From Brachypodium distachyon (Eukaryota > Streptophyta > Magnoliopsida > Poales > Poaceae), in assembly GCF_000005505.3 (NCBI RefSeq), contig NC_016133.3, positions 51,673,237-51,737,236 of the forward strand: a stretch of 64,000 nucleotides of DNA, written 5' to 3'. Of this stretch, positions 1 through 12,300 are shown piece by piece. Numbering within the stretch: position 1 is the first letter of the stretch; every line of letters begins with the position of its first letter. The notes under the pieces are model-generated. The model did not search any database and was not told the DNA's origin. It was given only the letters and a program-made list of their open reading frames with translations. The position numbers and the translations under genes are program-made.

Positions 1-222
1 CAAAAAAGAGCTCCAAGAACAAATACTGGGCCAACTGAACACTGCATGCATGCAAGCAAGTAAAACTTAGAGGACCGGGCTAGGAGAAGAAGAATATGCA
101 CACCTTAATGAAAGAGACTTGGATTGAACGAGAGGTGAGAGTCGAACAATACACGCTGGGCTGTGGAGGAAGAGGAGAAATAGAGGAGGAGAATGCCATC
201 GACTGCCGAGAGTATTTATATA
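1..222 (-). promoter_or_regulatory. Promoter and 5' leader of a minus-strand gene that lies off the left edge
   Basis: Read on the minus strand, positions 222-213 give TATATAAATA, a good plant TATA box, followed by a CT-rich leader typical of a plant 5' UTR. A possible donor site (AAG|GTGTGC) lies near 98 and a possible acceptor (CCCAG) near 31, so the leader may contain an intron. The coding region, if real, is outside the window. The call rests only on TATA, leader composition and splice-like sites. Confidence 0.35.
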
Positions 223-330
223 GACGGGAAGGGAACTGGAAGAAGAAAGAAAGAGGTCGCTGGCTTAGCAACCGCGCGCACACCATACCAGCGCGCACCT
301 CCACCCACCGGGCCGACGCGTAGCCCACCC

Positions 331-1573
331 CACATAGAGGGCCCCATCGCAGGGTTCCACTGACAGGCGGTCCACGTCAGTCAGTCTGGCCCGCGGCCGC
401 GTCCTTGTCAGCGCGGAGCTGGAGTCGCATCAGCGTCGACGCGTCGGGCCCCCACACACAACCAAACCCGGCCGCCTCGTGGTCCAGTCCAACCCGGCCG
501 CCGCCGCAAGGAAACAACCTTTACAGCCTACTCCTCGCCGCCGACCGCGTTCCCCCGTCGCGGTCGCCGTCGTGATTGCCGCGAAAAGCGCGCTCGCCGT
601 CCGCTCCGCTGCACGTTCTCGGCTCGACCAGGCCTGCAGCAGCAACATGTAGCAATACTCTTTTTTTAATTTTCTACAACTTGTGTTCGCAAACGCCGAC
701 CATGTTACCGTCGAACAACCGGGCGAAAATCTTGCTCGAAAGGGAACGACGACGACGACCTGTCTCGCTCCTTGCCTCTGCAGCACAGTTACTAAAGCTG
801 TCGCCGCAAAAGCTAGCGATCTCGTGTGTGTGCTCGTGCGTGCGTCGCGTTGCCGGTTTGGTTTGCTGCCGTGCGCCAGCTTTTGGCTCTTCGGCGACGA
901 GAAGAGCCGCTGCGCGCGGGCAACCGTTCCTTTTTCTTGTTTGGGGGTAACCGTCAAACAACGATAAGACAGGCATGAGACTGACTGACTACGGTGAGAG
1001 GTTCGACGTTGTTCACGGACAAAATTCAGCGGTTTGGTTTGGTTTGCCATTGTTTGGTGGCTGGAACAGGGCCAAGAAGATGTGAGATAAACAAATGACG
1101 GAGGCCAGTCCTGTGCAAATAAACTAGGCACTGAATTCAACAGCATGACCGCTGGGAATGATCAATGGGGACATAATGGTGCATCCCCCAGAAAAAGCTC
1201 ACAACTAACAAAAGATACTCCTCAATACGGCGCCGTTCTCCGTACTACCTCCAAGGTAGTAAACCGAAACCCAAATTAAGAAATGCCCCAAGGGCCAACC
1301 AGAACGCGCATTATTTCTCAATTCTCAAATGTGCCATGCAATTGCAAGCAAAAGATTTGGCACCACTCTGACTGAAACGTTTCTTTGCCGAGAAACTTCT
1401 GCTCCACAATTGCATGTAGACAAGTGCTATATACTCAGAATACAACGACACGGCATGGTCGGTCCCTAGCCTACTTCATGCCGATGTTAACACCAGTCCT
1501 TATAAACAAACGTGCAACAAAAACGGTATTGGTATTACGTCAATTTGAACAGGTGTTAACACTGAAACGTCAG
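331..1573. other. Intergenic, no gene recognised
   Basis: GC-rich to about 950, then AT-rich. Open frames on both strands here have no recognisable domains and overlap each other, which fits chance frames in GC-rich DNA upstream of a divergent promoter. I see no supported feature. Confidence 0.4.
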
Positions 1574-1914
1574 TGCTGGCGACCTGATCGATGATGCCTT
1601 GGGAGATTGGAGTCACCGATCGAGTCGTATCCACTAGGATCCATGCGTTTACCCCCTGCCTGCTGGATGTTGCTAACGTTTTCGAGTCGCTGTACCACCA
1701 CCTCAATACGCCGCTAGCCCACTGCCAAAAGGCAAGTGAAGTGTAAGAGCACGAGCAATTCAGAAATGTGCATGTGCAAACATGAGCGCCCGATGTAGCA
1801 AAATGTAGACGTACCTGACTATACCCAATCAGGAAAAAAGATCTTTCTTCTCGGTTTGGTCTCCTCCTCGCTGCCGCCGCCTCGGCAGTTGCTACCCAAT
1901 CTCGTGTTTCCCAA
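1574..1914 (-). other. Two possible minus-strand exons of unknown product
   Basis: On the minus strand a segment near 1914-1808 is bounded by an acceptor-like TTGCAG and a donor-like CAG|GTACGT. A second segment starts after an acceptor-like GGCTAG near 1716 and ends at a stop near 1574. Each stays open in one frame for about 36 and 48 codons and the junction keeps frame (..IGYSQ then RRIEVVV..). I recognise no family. They could be the end of a gene, spliced 3' UTR exons of the INP1-like gene to the right (which has a GTAGTTAG donor-like site at its stop), or chance. Confidence 0.2.
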
Positions 1915-1929
1915 AGATGCCTGCAACGT

Positions 1930-4900
1930 TAATACACGTATGTGGTCAGTAAATGGTCAATACTACTCAGTAGTAGGATCCTGTGATGCCTGAATTCAGA
2001 TTCACGCGGCATTCTAGATGTACTGATGCGTTTAAAAACTTGTATAGCTTCGATGAAAAAGACAGGTCACCGATCAAGTACCGAGAAAATTGATCAGGCC
2101 AAATACGATAGCAATTCGTATATATACACATAGGTAGTCTAAAAAAACAGAAGTATGACTACTGATGATCTGATTGGCCAGGAGGAAAACCTATAATTTC
2201 AAGTACATTTAGTTCAGGACAAGAGCAGCATGTGTGCATCCCTCAGATCCACAGGTTGCTTTGGAATTTGGATGACCATGGAGCTTGGATGGTTAAACAA
2301 GTGGAAGCCGACCAGCAAAGATTGTTGATCTTATCGTCTTAATTTCCTTATCACTGTGATTAACAAACCCCACATGCCATGTAATAAAACATACAGATGT
2401 GCACAGAGTTCAGGAGTTTCCTCTTGTCACTAAGCAAACGAACAAAAACAGGGCACAGCAACAGCTTCGCACTATACAAGCATCAGCCTGAGAGGCCAGG
2501 CCTTTACTAGGGAAGCTTATGATTCCAAAATCAAAGGCTAGCCTGTTCGACAAAATGGTCCAACTTGGCAGATGGGAAGGATATTATTATTTGATGCACT
2601 TCTGCAATGAGAGATTACGAAAACTTCCAAGATCTTAACAAGTTTGCAGTGACTAATGTTACAACTTGGAATTTTTGCATAATTAATGGGAAACATGCAG
2701 AAATGTCAGGGCAACATGGCAGAAAGATATCATGTGCACTGAAACTGCAGCTATGTTAGGCCAAAAGAGGTAAAAGATGGACCAGATGGAAGACTGCACG
2801 AAAACTAACTAGGTAGCATAATTACTTTAGAAGTCCCAAAGTTACAAGATTTGTACGTGCTAATTAAGAAAAAGTGATATTAGAGATAAGAAGTTTTGAG
2901 TTTGTCTAATGAATGAAAACAAACACTTTGGACTCCTATACGTTTTATCTGAACTAAGCAAGGTAGGAACATTTTCTTCTATTGGTGATATAGCAAGGAA
3001 GACAAATGTGGAGTCGCCATTTCATCAATACAACTTTTCTTGTTTCTTGAGGTGAAAGCAGATTAGAACAATATGGACTTCTGCAAGATCTGTTTAGTCA
3101 TCTGCAGTGCAAATGCACTGGAAACAACAAGAACCCTAGAGGGCATCATCATTCCTCATAAGTCAAGAGGGTCATTCAAACATAGTGGATCTACCATGCA
3201 AACATTTGGATCTAAGGATGCATTCTGGGAGACAATAACCTAACCCAACAGTGTATCCTCACATGGAAGCACTGTAAAGATACTGTTCTTTAGGACCACG
3301 ATGAGTTTACGATGCTAACCGAGCACATATTATTTATTACTTAGTATAAGACTGCAGGTTGCAGGTCGAGCTATTGATACATTGTACTGGACCACCAGAA
3401 TACATAATATGAGTTTCTTTACATAGCTAGGAATTCCTGCTGAAGTGCTGATTTGGACCACATAGCTTAGATTTCTGCTCTGACTAGCGTATGTGAAGTG
3501 TGAACCCGGTGCTACATGGTGCACCTGGTCCAGTATCTTACAAAAAAGTTAGTCAAGCTAATGCAGATAAATTTCTACCAAACAACAAGAATATAAACTT
3601 AAAGTTCAAGCAAAGAATAAAAGTATAATATTGGTCTCGGAAGCTTTGAAGAATCTAAGCATCTGAAATGCATCTTGTAACTAACGATCCACCACCAAGT
3701 GTTGATTATACGAACATAAGTCTTGTCTTTGCTCTTTGGTACAGATCTGATGGAAACAATGTTAAATGCTGGATCGCATCAAGTGATTAATTGCCTTTCT
3801 AATTGATAACAAATTTACAAAATTTCCAGAGAAGAGTATAGCAAAGTTCATGGCCGATTCTAGTTTCTGCTCCGTCAGACATTTAACTCTATTGTTGTAA
3901 AGTTACTGGTGCTATCCATTTAAGTGATAAGTGCATTTCAAATTTCAATATGTTTATGAGTACCATTTGATGAAAAATAATAATAACTGTTGATGTTAGT
4001 AGATAGGTGTTTTGCTCTTTTCTTGCCTTCTCGGCGATCTAGCCATTAACACTAGCACAGTGTTTGATTCACCTAGTGTTGTAATCTTTTAACAACCTAG
4101 GCAAATTTCACCTTAACAACAACGGATAACTTGATCATTGTTCGTGACAAGTACACACTGACCTGTGATAATCTGATGTAAACTTATGACTATGAGGGCT
4201 TGGACTGGAAGAATGCTGAAAGATTCATTTACAAGAAAAAAAATAGCACATGTGTTGTAAAAAACAGTGTGCCAAAGCTTGCTTGGCAATTAAAAATAAA
4301 TGTCTTGATGAATGCCAAAATCTTAACAGCGACATTGGACTCATTTTGGACAGCATGGTGTGGAAAGTTATTTTTCTCTCAAAATCTTTGAATGAAAATG
4401 TAAATTGTACTCCCTCCGATCCTAGATTCTTGTCTCAAATTTGCCCAAATATGGACGTATCTATTCTTAAAAGGTGTCTAGATACATGTAATATTTCGAC
4501 AACAATTTAGGATCGGAGGGAGTACTTACAAAATGAGACTTTGCAGGAGCCATATTCGACCTATGTAATTAAAGTTCAATAATCATGGTAGCACTGCAAT
4601 TAAGTCCAACCCAATCACTTTTTTCTTCAATTCAAGTAATAATCAATCCAGTTTGGGCCGAACAGCACGCTAGAAACATTGAACTTCAGACAAGCCACAT
4701 GTGTTCAGATACAAGTTGATTGAGTTGGGACAAATGAGCCCTTAAATAATTTTGTCCAATAAAGAGTGCATGATTGCAGCAATGCTACTGACTACTGAGA
4801 CAACTACTCATAGGAGCATCGCAAGATTTATAACTCTTATTCTTTGGATTAAACCTAGCAGCAGTGCTTCCTAAAATATTGTGAGATGGTATCTTCCTGT

Positions 4901-5830
4901 AGTGCTCATCTAGCTATCATGACAAACATTTAATTTCCATGTTGTCTAGCAGAATAACCAGCAAGGAAATGCATAGAAACAGTAAGCGTGTTCAAAATCG
5001 GGTCAGATTACACCCGTGGAAACTGGCCATCAGTGATGGGTTGACTTCAAACCATATATGAGCACCCCTAGAAACTAGCATAAGGAAATTGAACATTAGG
5101 AGTCATGCAGTTACACTTTCTCTCAGCAAATTTACTTTTGCCAATGCATAACTAGACCAACTACCCAATAACATGCTGGAAACCAAAAATAAACAGTGTG
5201 CGACACATCTCAGTTTTAGACATCAAAGATGCTAATTAACTATGACTAGTATGGTGGCAAAGTACAAGTCAAAATTGCACAAGAAAGCAATGTGATGTAA
5301 AAGTTTGTTGATTTTCTGCAGATAAATTGATGGGCTAATTATTATCGATCTAGAATAAACCAGCTCTTTTATAACAAAAAGGGTCCAGACAAGCAATATA
5401 GTAACACCCATAACTATGCACAAAATGTTAACACCACAACAATACCAGCATTGTGAGTACTAGCATTGCTAACATAGTGAGAAATATATTTTTAGAAGAA
5501 GAACAACAGGAAATTAAACATTTCGAGGTTTTCAAACCTGAAATAAAGTAAATGACAAAAATATTTCAGCTAAACGTCAAATTAAGATGAGCAGCATAAT
5601 TTATTTCTTAATAGTTGAAAATCCAACTGCCCTACTTATGACAGTTTTATCAATACAGTTCAATTCATCCATAGTTTTCAGGAAACAGTTCGGAAGAAGA
5701 TTAAGCATCGCAGGCAATGCATCAAAGCAATACCAAGAACAACTTCAATCACAGCCATTACACAGCTTTGAGCGTTTTCCTCGCATTTCTTACCATCTAA
5801 TCCAAGGTCCGAAAATCTCCGTCAGAAACA
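1930..5830. other. AT-rich intergenic stretch, one MITE, no gene recognised
   Basis: Mostly low-GC sequence with frequent stops in all frames. Apart from the Stowaway element at 4410 I see no recognisable gene or repeat boundary. The part closest to 6022 is presumably the 3' untranslated region of the INP1-like gene. Confidence 0.5.
4410..4522. mobile_element. Stowaway-type MITE
   Basis: A 113-bp element with terminal inverted repeats CTCCCTCCGATCCTA / TAGGATCGGAGGGAG and flanking TA dinucleotides (4408-4409 and 4523-4524), the Tc1/mariner-derived Stowaway signature. The interior carries the common GTCTAGATACATGTAAT-like block. No coding capacity; mobilised in trans by mariner-like transposases. 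Confidence 0.9.
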
Positions 5831-6021
5831 AGAATAATCACAGCAAAAGATACAGAAAGGACCTTCTTTTTTCTTGACAAGAACACCTCGTCGTACGTAT
5901 GAACATTCTCTTGAAACTTTTACATGGAGTTTCATTACTCTCTATTCCTCCAAGAAACCAAGATTTGCACAACCCAAAGAACTCAAGAAAAAGAACAGAA
6001 CCAGCGAGGCAGGAAGAGGGG

Positions 6022-6699
6022 CTAACTACCAGGCGAGGCGCGGCAATGGTCGAAGCGGCGGAGCACCTCCGGGTCGTGCATGGAGAGCACAAAGCGCGAC
6101 AGAGCTTCGAGAAAGAGCGCTGCCTGGTGCCCCCCGGCAGCGGCAACGAGCTCCGAAAGAACGCCTCGACGGAGCCGATTAGCCTCGAGGGCGACGCCCT
6201 TGAGTTCCTCCAAGAAGACCTCCAGATCAGCCGCACCGACCACCTCGCCTGAGGTGAAGGCCTCCTGGGCGTGGCGGAGGCGGTCGGAGACGGCAGGGAC
6301 GGCGGCGCGGATTCGGCGGTCGACGCGGTCGGCGGCGACGAGGAGCCGCGGCGAAGGCGATAGCGACCGGAGAAGGGAGGTGAGGAGGGAGGGGTGGAAG
6401 TCGCCGAGCCAGAGGAAGGGGAGCTCCAGGGGTGACCGCCAGTCTCCGGCGCAGATGACCTGGGCGGGGTCTTGGCGGGCGGCCGCGTCGAGTGCGGACC
6501 AGTGCGCCTGGAAGTGGGCCTCGACAGCAGCGGCGGACGTGGAGAGTGGGTCGTTCCAGGAGCCGGACGAGGAGGAGAGCGCGCGGCGGAGCAACGGGAG
6601 GAGCGGCGAGCGGAGGTTGGCGAGCCAGGTCGCGAAGAAGTCCCGCATCGGCCGCCTGGCGCCCGGAGCCCCTCGGCCCGGTGGAGGGGGCCTCGGCAT
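6022..6699 (-). CDS. INP1: DOG1-domain protein, INAPERTURATE POLLEN1-like
   Basis: Encodes 225 residues starting at the ATG at 6699; an upstream in-frame GTG extension to 6855 was not used because it is not an ATG. The DOG1/TGA-like signature is visible: FFATWLANL at residues 21-29 and LPFLWLGDFHP at 93-103, followed by leucine-rich helical segments. DOG1-domain proteins include DELAY OF GERMINATION 1, the C-terminal half of TGA bZIP factors and INP1, which marks plasma-membrane sites where pollen exine is not deposited. There is no bZIP region, so this is not a TGA factor. The short Pro/Arg-rich N-terminus and single-exon layout fit INP1-like proteins. The stop overlaps a donor-like GTAGTTAG, so an alternative spliced C-terminus is possible. 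A TATA-like TATATATT lies on the minus strand near 6980. Family assignment is strong; the exact orthologue is inferred. Confidence 0.7.
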   Translation of the reverse strand: MPRPPPPGRGAPGARRPMRDFFATWLANLRSPLLPLLRRALSSSSGSWNDPLSTSAAAVEAHFQAHWSALDAAARQDPAQVICAGDWRSPLELPFLWLGDFHPSLLTSLLRSLSPSPRLLVAADRVDRRIRAAVPAVSDRLRHAQEAFTSGEVVGAADLEVFLEELKGVALEANRLRRGVLSELVAAAGGHQAALFLEALSRFVLSMHDPEVLRRFDHCRASPGS

Positions 6700-7064
6700 G
6701 CTTGCGGTTGCGGTTGCGGCTGCACGTAGCTGGTTCCCTGGGAGACGGCGGAGGCGGGCGATTGCTTGGTCCTCGCCGGTGGGGTTTGGCCGTTTGGGAG
6801 TCAGCCGTCGCCGCTTGGAGGGAAGGGGAAAGGAACGGAGATGGGCTGGTGACACTGCAAAGTGATCTGCGTCGTGGAAGAAAGTTTTGGGCCGGTCCAG
6901 TTTCTTCGCGGTGCCGTGGGACGTGCGTGCTCTCGTCTTTTTTTTTCTTGACAGTATTTTCTTTTGCGATGCAATATATACCTTCGTTTCGGTATAAAAT
7001 GCCTATCCGTATCATTAAGTTCTCGAATTAACCAATGTTACATGAATTTCTATCGCAAGAACTA

Positions 7065-7165
7065 CTCCCTCCGTTCTGATTCAAATTTGTCCAAATATGT
7101 ACGGAGTATGTAAAAACCGTCTAGATACATGTAATAAAAAGTCACTTAATATGAGACGGGGTGAG
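7065..7165. mobile_element. Stowaway-type MITE, degenerate right end
   Basis: About 101 bp, starting CTCCCTCCGTTCTGAT after a TA and ending GAGACGGGGTGAG before TA. The interior has the Stowaway-type CCGTCTAGATACATGTAAT block, also found in the element at 4410. The right terminal repeat has several mismatches, so this is an older copy. It lies about 370 bp upstream of the INP1-like start codon. Confidence 0.8.
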
Positions 7166-7700
7166 TATATCATTAGAATCTTCGAATGTCTATTTTTCAA
7201 TGGTATAACTTTGCGATATTGTTGTTGCCTGAGCCAGGCCTTGTGGTGTTGTTTTATGTCAGAATATTTATGTATGAGACGCATGGTTTCCTTTAATGAA
7301 ACCAGAGGGAATGCTCTTTTTCTTCAAAAGATTAATTAATTTTGCGATATACAATTTACATAAAATTGGTCGAATCAGCGATCCAAGATATGCGTAGGCC
7401 TTTTTGCCAATCATACCATATCAATCATGCATGTCCTGCATGCGTGCCTCGCCACCTGCGTCGTCGGCCAATTTGCTCGGCGACGTCCTCCCTGGCCCAG
7501 GAGCCGCCTCCGGTGACCGTCCGTGCCGCCACTGCATGCTGGCCGACAACCACGGTACATATGCAGTTTTGCTCCGGTGAAAACCTGCAGGACCATCTCG
7601 CAGACTCCACGGACATATCACCTTCAGGGATTACGATCTTTGTTCATATTTTTATTTACTCTTTTACCAATCATATCAATATACATGCGAGACAACTTTA

Positions 7701-7823
7701 GGCCAAGTTCGCTTATGCCCGATCCTCACAAAACCAGGGGATTGACAGGGATTTTAGTTCATTTTCACTCTAATCCCTCCCAATCCCCTCAATCCAAGGG
7801 GGAAATCATGAATGAACAAGCCC
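7701..7823. mobile_element. Tourist-type (PIF/Harbinger) MITE
   Basis: A 123-bp element flanked by TTA on both sides (7698-7700 and 7824-7826), the 3-bp target duplication of PIF/Harbinger elements. Terminal repeats are GGCCAAGTTCG at the left and GAACAAGCCC at the right, imperfectly inverted. No coding capacity. It lies about 130 bp downstream of the PLATZ gene stop codon and may be in its 3' UTR. Confidence 0.75.
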
Positions 7824-7952
7824 TTAAGGAATGAGCCGCCAGTATATCCTACTACAAGCTCCGGGACGGAAAACGGAACGAGAACGGGAAAAAACAGCAG
7901 CCCAAGCACAACACACGGGACAACCTCAACAATAGCTCGGCCGGCCCAGTCC

Positions 7953-8888
7953 TCAACAGAATGGCGAGCGAGCCGGCAAGTGCTGCTTCCGGCTCCTCTT
8001 CCGTAACGACCCGCCACAGCTCGGCCCGGCGTCCGACGACGACGCCCTCGGCCTCTTCCCGTTATGCGGCTCCGGCACGGCAGCCTCCTCCTCGGCGGCG
8101 GCGGCGGCTGCGGCCACGGCTTTCCTGTTGACGCGTAACGCGCATCTCAGCCCCCGTTCGCTCTCCCCGAGATGCTTCACCTGCGTGCGTCGCCGTCGAC
8201 CCGGCCAGTGGTTGTTCAAATCAAATCAAATCAAATCAAATCAAATCAAATCAAGCCGCGTACGTGACAGGAATGCACACATATGTTTACCTTGCAGAAG
8301 AGGGAGCAGCAGTCGTGCCCTGACGAGAGCGGGCGCGCGCACGCGGCGCAGGGGTTCTCCGCGCTGGCCGAGCGCTTCCTCGCCGTGCGCTCGTTCAGGA
8401 ACACCACCTCGTGGTCGCTCACCGTATGCGACTGCAGCCAAGCAGGCAACGAAGGATATGAACGAATAATAATGATCACACCCGTATTCGGCATTAACGA
8501 TCGAACGGCCGGCCGGCGTGAGTGTACCTGGATGCCGGTGCAGTCGAACAGCTTCAGGTCGTCGACGCGGACCACGAAGCAGGACGCGTACTTCCAAATC
8601 TTTTATTTTCCCCATCAGATCAAATCAAACCAACACAAAGATCGATCCTTGATCAGACGCTCACAACACTGGGGGATTATTAAGATCGATGACACGGTAG
8701 GTAGGTACCTGGAGGACGTTGTGGGAGGGGTCGTGGGGGAGGCAGTGGCGGCAGAGCGCGGCGGCGCAGTCGGCGCAGAAGTGGTTCTTCTCGTTCTTGC
8801 GCTCCGCCGGGTGCACGCCGCACGCCTCGAAGAACTCCTCCGACAGCAGGCCACGGAGCCACTGCGCGGCGCCGCGCACGGCGGCCAT
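7953..8888 (-). CDS. PLATZ-family zinc-binding transcription regulator (four exons)
   Basis: Spliced model: exons 8888-8709, 8599-8528, 8431-8291 and 8180-7953, giving 206 residues. All introns are GT-AG, about 96-110 bp long, and lie between codons. PLATZ proteins are plant-specific zinc-dependent DNA-binding proteins acting in the nucleus, often as repressors, with roles in endosperm RNA polymerase III control. Visible family signatures are the N-terminal WLRGLLSEEFFEACGVHP, the Cys/His cluster HFCADCAAALCRHCLPH (residues 37-53), VRVDDLKLFDCTGIQ in exon 2, HTVSDHEVVFLNER and the CAAC...CCSLFC cysteines in exon 3. The C-terminus (Ala/Glu tract, then a basic RKRSRK stretch that could be a nuclear localisation signal) is lineage-variable. 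The start at 8888 was chosen because it gives the usual short N-terminus before WLRG. The gene looks intact. Confidence 0.9.
8216..8254. repeat. (TCAAA)n microsatellite in PLATZ intron 3
   Basis: About seven perfect TCAAA pentamers inside the third PLATZ intron, about 35 bp upstream (in genomic plus coordinates, to the right) of exon 4. On the transcribed strand it reads TTTGA repeats, giving the T-rich tract expected before an acceptor site. Confidence 0.85.
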
Positions 8889-9360
8889 GGCGCGCCGGCC
8901 GGCGCGAGATCGGCGTTGTACAGGCGAGGCGATCAGTGGATGAATGACGTCGCGGCCGGCCGGTTTGGACGGATTGGGGGATTGAAAGGCTCGATTCAAA
9001 GAGCGAAAAGCGCGGGGGCTTCGGGCCTTCTTCTATCTCTCTGCATTGCATGGGGTTAGGCTGCGGTGATCTACTGATGAGACTGAATCACTGAATCACT
9101 GATGAGACTGTTCGGGTCCAGATTGCCCAAGCAGTGAACCGCGCCGCGCAGACGGGGCCCATCCAAAACCGGTGCGGGGAGTGATACACCCACAGCCTGG
9201 CAAGGACGGCATTCGAAAGCCCTCTTAGTATCAGCCCAGAAGAGCTTCAAAAAGAAAATCAGGCCACAAACAAGACAAACGGGCTTGGCCCACGCACTCG
9301 CAGGCACAGCGACGTTACCAGACGTGATCTGCTCCGCACAAATCGATCGAACGGCGTACG

Positions 9361-12300
9361 GTGGCCCCGACAGGTCTGATCTCGGAAGGTTTCGGTAGGC
9401 CTAACTTGTCGGCGCTCGGCAGCACCCGAAGCTCCGGCCGCCGCCGCACGACGGTCCGCAAAGGGAAGCTGATCAACTCTGGCCTGTACGGTACATACCA
9501 AGTTCTTATCTCCAGCCATGTGCCTCCCCCTCATTCGTCAACTAGGGTTTCCACTCTCCCGCTTTCCGTAAATTTCTTCGTTATACATTGATCTCGGATG
9601 AACTCGACGGCAGTTTTCAGGTTTTAGGCTTCACATAATTTAGGAAGTTGATGAAATGTTTTAAGTTCGCAGCCGTTTCACTCCAAAGGAGTGTATCCTT
9701 TGATTTCTTTAGAATGTCATCTGGTAAAATTTGGTCATTGGAATGTTTATGCAGTTCTAGGTTACGCAATCCAATTGGATGCGCTGGAGATTGAACTCAC
9801 CACTTCAAGCTTGTAGCAACCCTTTCTATGAAATTACGGATTTCCTAAACGGGGAAGATGAATTTGTTCGCCGGGTTTCAACCAGCCACCCTTGATTGTA
9901 CATTTGCATTTCTCATGTTTTAATCCTAAAATTTACAGTAATGTTGAGCTAACGCTTGACATAAAAACCTCATACTACTTGGTAAATTTATCTTTCTTTT
10001 CCGTTTTTAACCACTTAGCTGTAATTATTTGAAGATTACTATGGAGTGTTGAGTCAGATAGTAGTATTGATCCCAATTTCTCAAAGAAGAAATATTTGGG
10101 GGCCTATTCGGTGTTCTAAAGGGGGTCTCCTGGGTACTGCTAAATATCAGATTAGCACATCTATTTGCTATGGAAAATTAGAATTTGTTTGGACATGCAT
10201 CTACTCCCTCCGATCCATAAAAAGTGTCGCCCATTTTGTACTAAGTAGTACAAATTTTGTACTAAGTGGGCGACACATTTTTGGATCAAAGGGAGTATGT
10301 TTCTATACAATTTTAAATTCAATTCATATCAAGAAAGTAAAAAACAGAATTGTGATGTAATATTAGGCCTGAGCTACTATTCATAGTCATCATAGAGAAA
10401 CTTGAAATTTTCCTATTCACTGCAGTATTATGGTTCTTCAGGTATAGATCAGGTTTGAGTCTGAATTTGTAACAGGATAGATGTACGTTGTGTCAATGTT
10501 AATAAATAGAAGAAAAATGTGAATTTTCCATTTCTATTAGAGTGCTAATTAATCATGTAGTACGCTAGTACACCTTATGTGCCTAGTGTACCCAATATGC
10601 CCCTGAATGTATCCCAATTACGATATACCAACACCTCATACAGTCGTAGGTTAGTCTAGATCACCTTAACAGAACCATCTATGTGCATATCAATGGGCAA
10701 CACCAGAAACTGCTGTTTCCTCCCTGCTTTTCAGACATCTGGCTGGACGCTTCATGGTCGCAAAATCCAGAGGAACAGCCTCCTGCTCCTTTTGATCATT
10801 GGAAACAAATGGAGGTGAAGAAGCAGGGAATTCTTATGAAATATGCATCAGCTATGTGGTAAGAATTGCTGTATAGGACAATTAACTGATGGAGCGAGCT
10901 GTGCACTTTTTGTTGTTCGATCTAAGAAGATGGGGTCTACAATTAACCATACTTGAAGTTGACCTGAAAAACTACATTTGGAATTTGCTTTGTTTATACT
11001 TTTAACCTTCGTTGGTTGAAACATTTGCACTTACATGCTAACCTATTAGCATCATTGTTTGCATCATTAAATGGATACCAGCCCTTCCTATAGTGACAAT
11101 TGTTTTACTCACTTTGGCACATGCCTTCTCATCTTGTTCCTTTGTGTCTTCAGATTCTCCGATTCGCATGTGATAGGCATAAAACAAACTCACAGACTTC
11201 ACCAAATACCAGATTTTGCATCCTCACTTTTCTTTTTGAGCAACCTGCATCCTCACATTTATATCCTATCAGTGAATTGTTTCTGAAAGTGGTCTGTGCT
11301 TCTGTCAATGGATTGTGTATATTTAAAAAATGTTCCTGTTCCGTGGCTCTGATCTTACCTGTTCAATTAATTCTTCCATGCCTTATGTCTTCTCAGAGGC
11401 ATACATGACATGCAGAAAGGTAATCGTTCCTTCTTCTGCATTCTGCAGCTACAGTTACATAGGTGCAGACAGCGGCGGGAATTTGGATGCACGGCAACTG
11501 TGATATGGTGTGATCAACGATCAGCTGGTCGGCCTGATAATGCACCATACCTGCTTGCCTGCTTTGTGCAGATGGATATGTGTTAAGGTATGCACATGTT
11601 ATATTCACATGTATGCCTAGATTTGGCCTGTTCTTATATGGATCTGTCTGTTAATATGAGAACATAGTAATATAGGAATTTAAACGAGGAAGATGAAATT
11701 ATTTTGGCATTGTCTTATTATTTTGCTGGAGTTTTATACTCTGGTACACTAGTTTGTTCCATTTTTTATTGCATGATTCAACCCATTTCTAATTTATAAA
11801 ATCCCAATTGCAGTTTATACAACTTACCTCCTATTTGGATCAAGTATTTGATAAGTAGAAACTGTTGTCACATTGCACAGGTGGACAGGTGGGTTCTGAA
11901 TTACTAATGCAGTTTGCATCGACAGGGTATGATTTGGTCCGATGAATTTTCCTGCTGTCATGTCTGTGATGAAGAGGGAAGTAGAAGGTATTCTTCGTGA
12001 ACATTTTGTCTCTAGTGACATCGATATGAGACCAAGGAATAGAAAGCGAGATATTTGTCGTACTGCTGGAAGTGGAACTTTGCTTCAGTTTGTTGCCTGG
12101 CTCTCACCGAGTTCGTTTTTCCGTATCCTCCTGTTCTTGTACAGGTTTTCTGTTATGAGTAATGTAAAAGAGTAAGCCGGTTCATAAAAACTACGAGATC
12201 AATGAATAGAAAACTCGATCTGAATATTTCGGGATTAGTTTTACCTCTACTAAAATTTCTGATATCAATTTCCTTTTTGCATTTTCTATGAAGCAGGTAT

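Noticed and set aside
430..1146. 238-residue minus-strand open frame
   Set aside because: No domain, its start region lies in AT-rich non-coding DNA, and competing frames overlap; composition fits chance.
4250..4510. 86-residue open frame on the plus strand
   Set aside because: Its C-terminal half is the Stowaway MITE, so it is not a host gene.
5838..7015. Long Arg/Pro-rich open frames overlapping the INP1-like gene in other frames and on the other strand
   Set aside because: They are low-complexity shadows of a GC-rich coding exon with no domain; the DOG1-domain frame explains the region.
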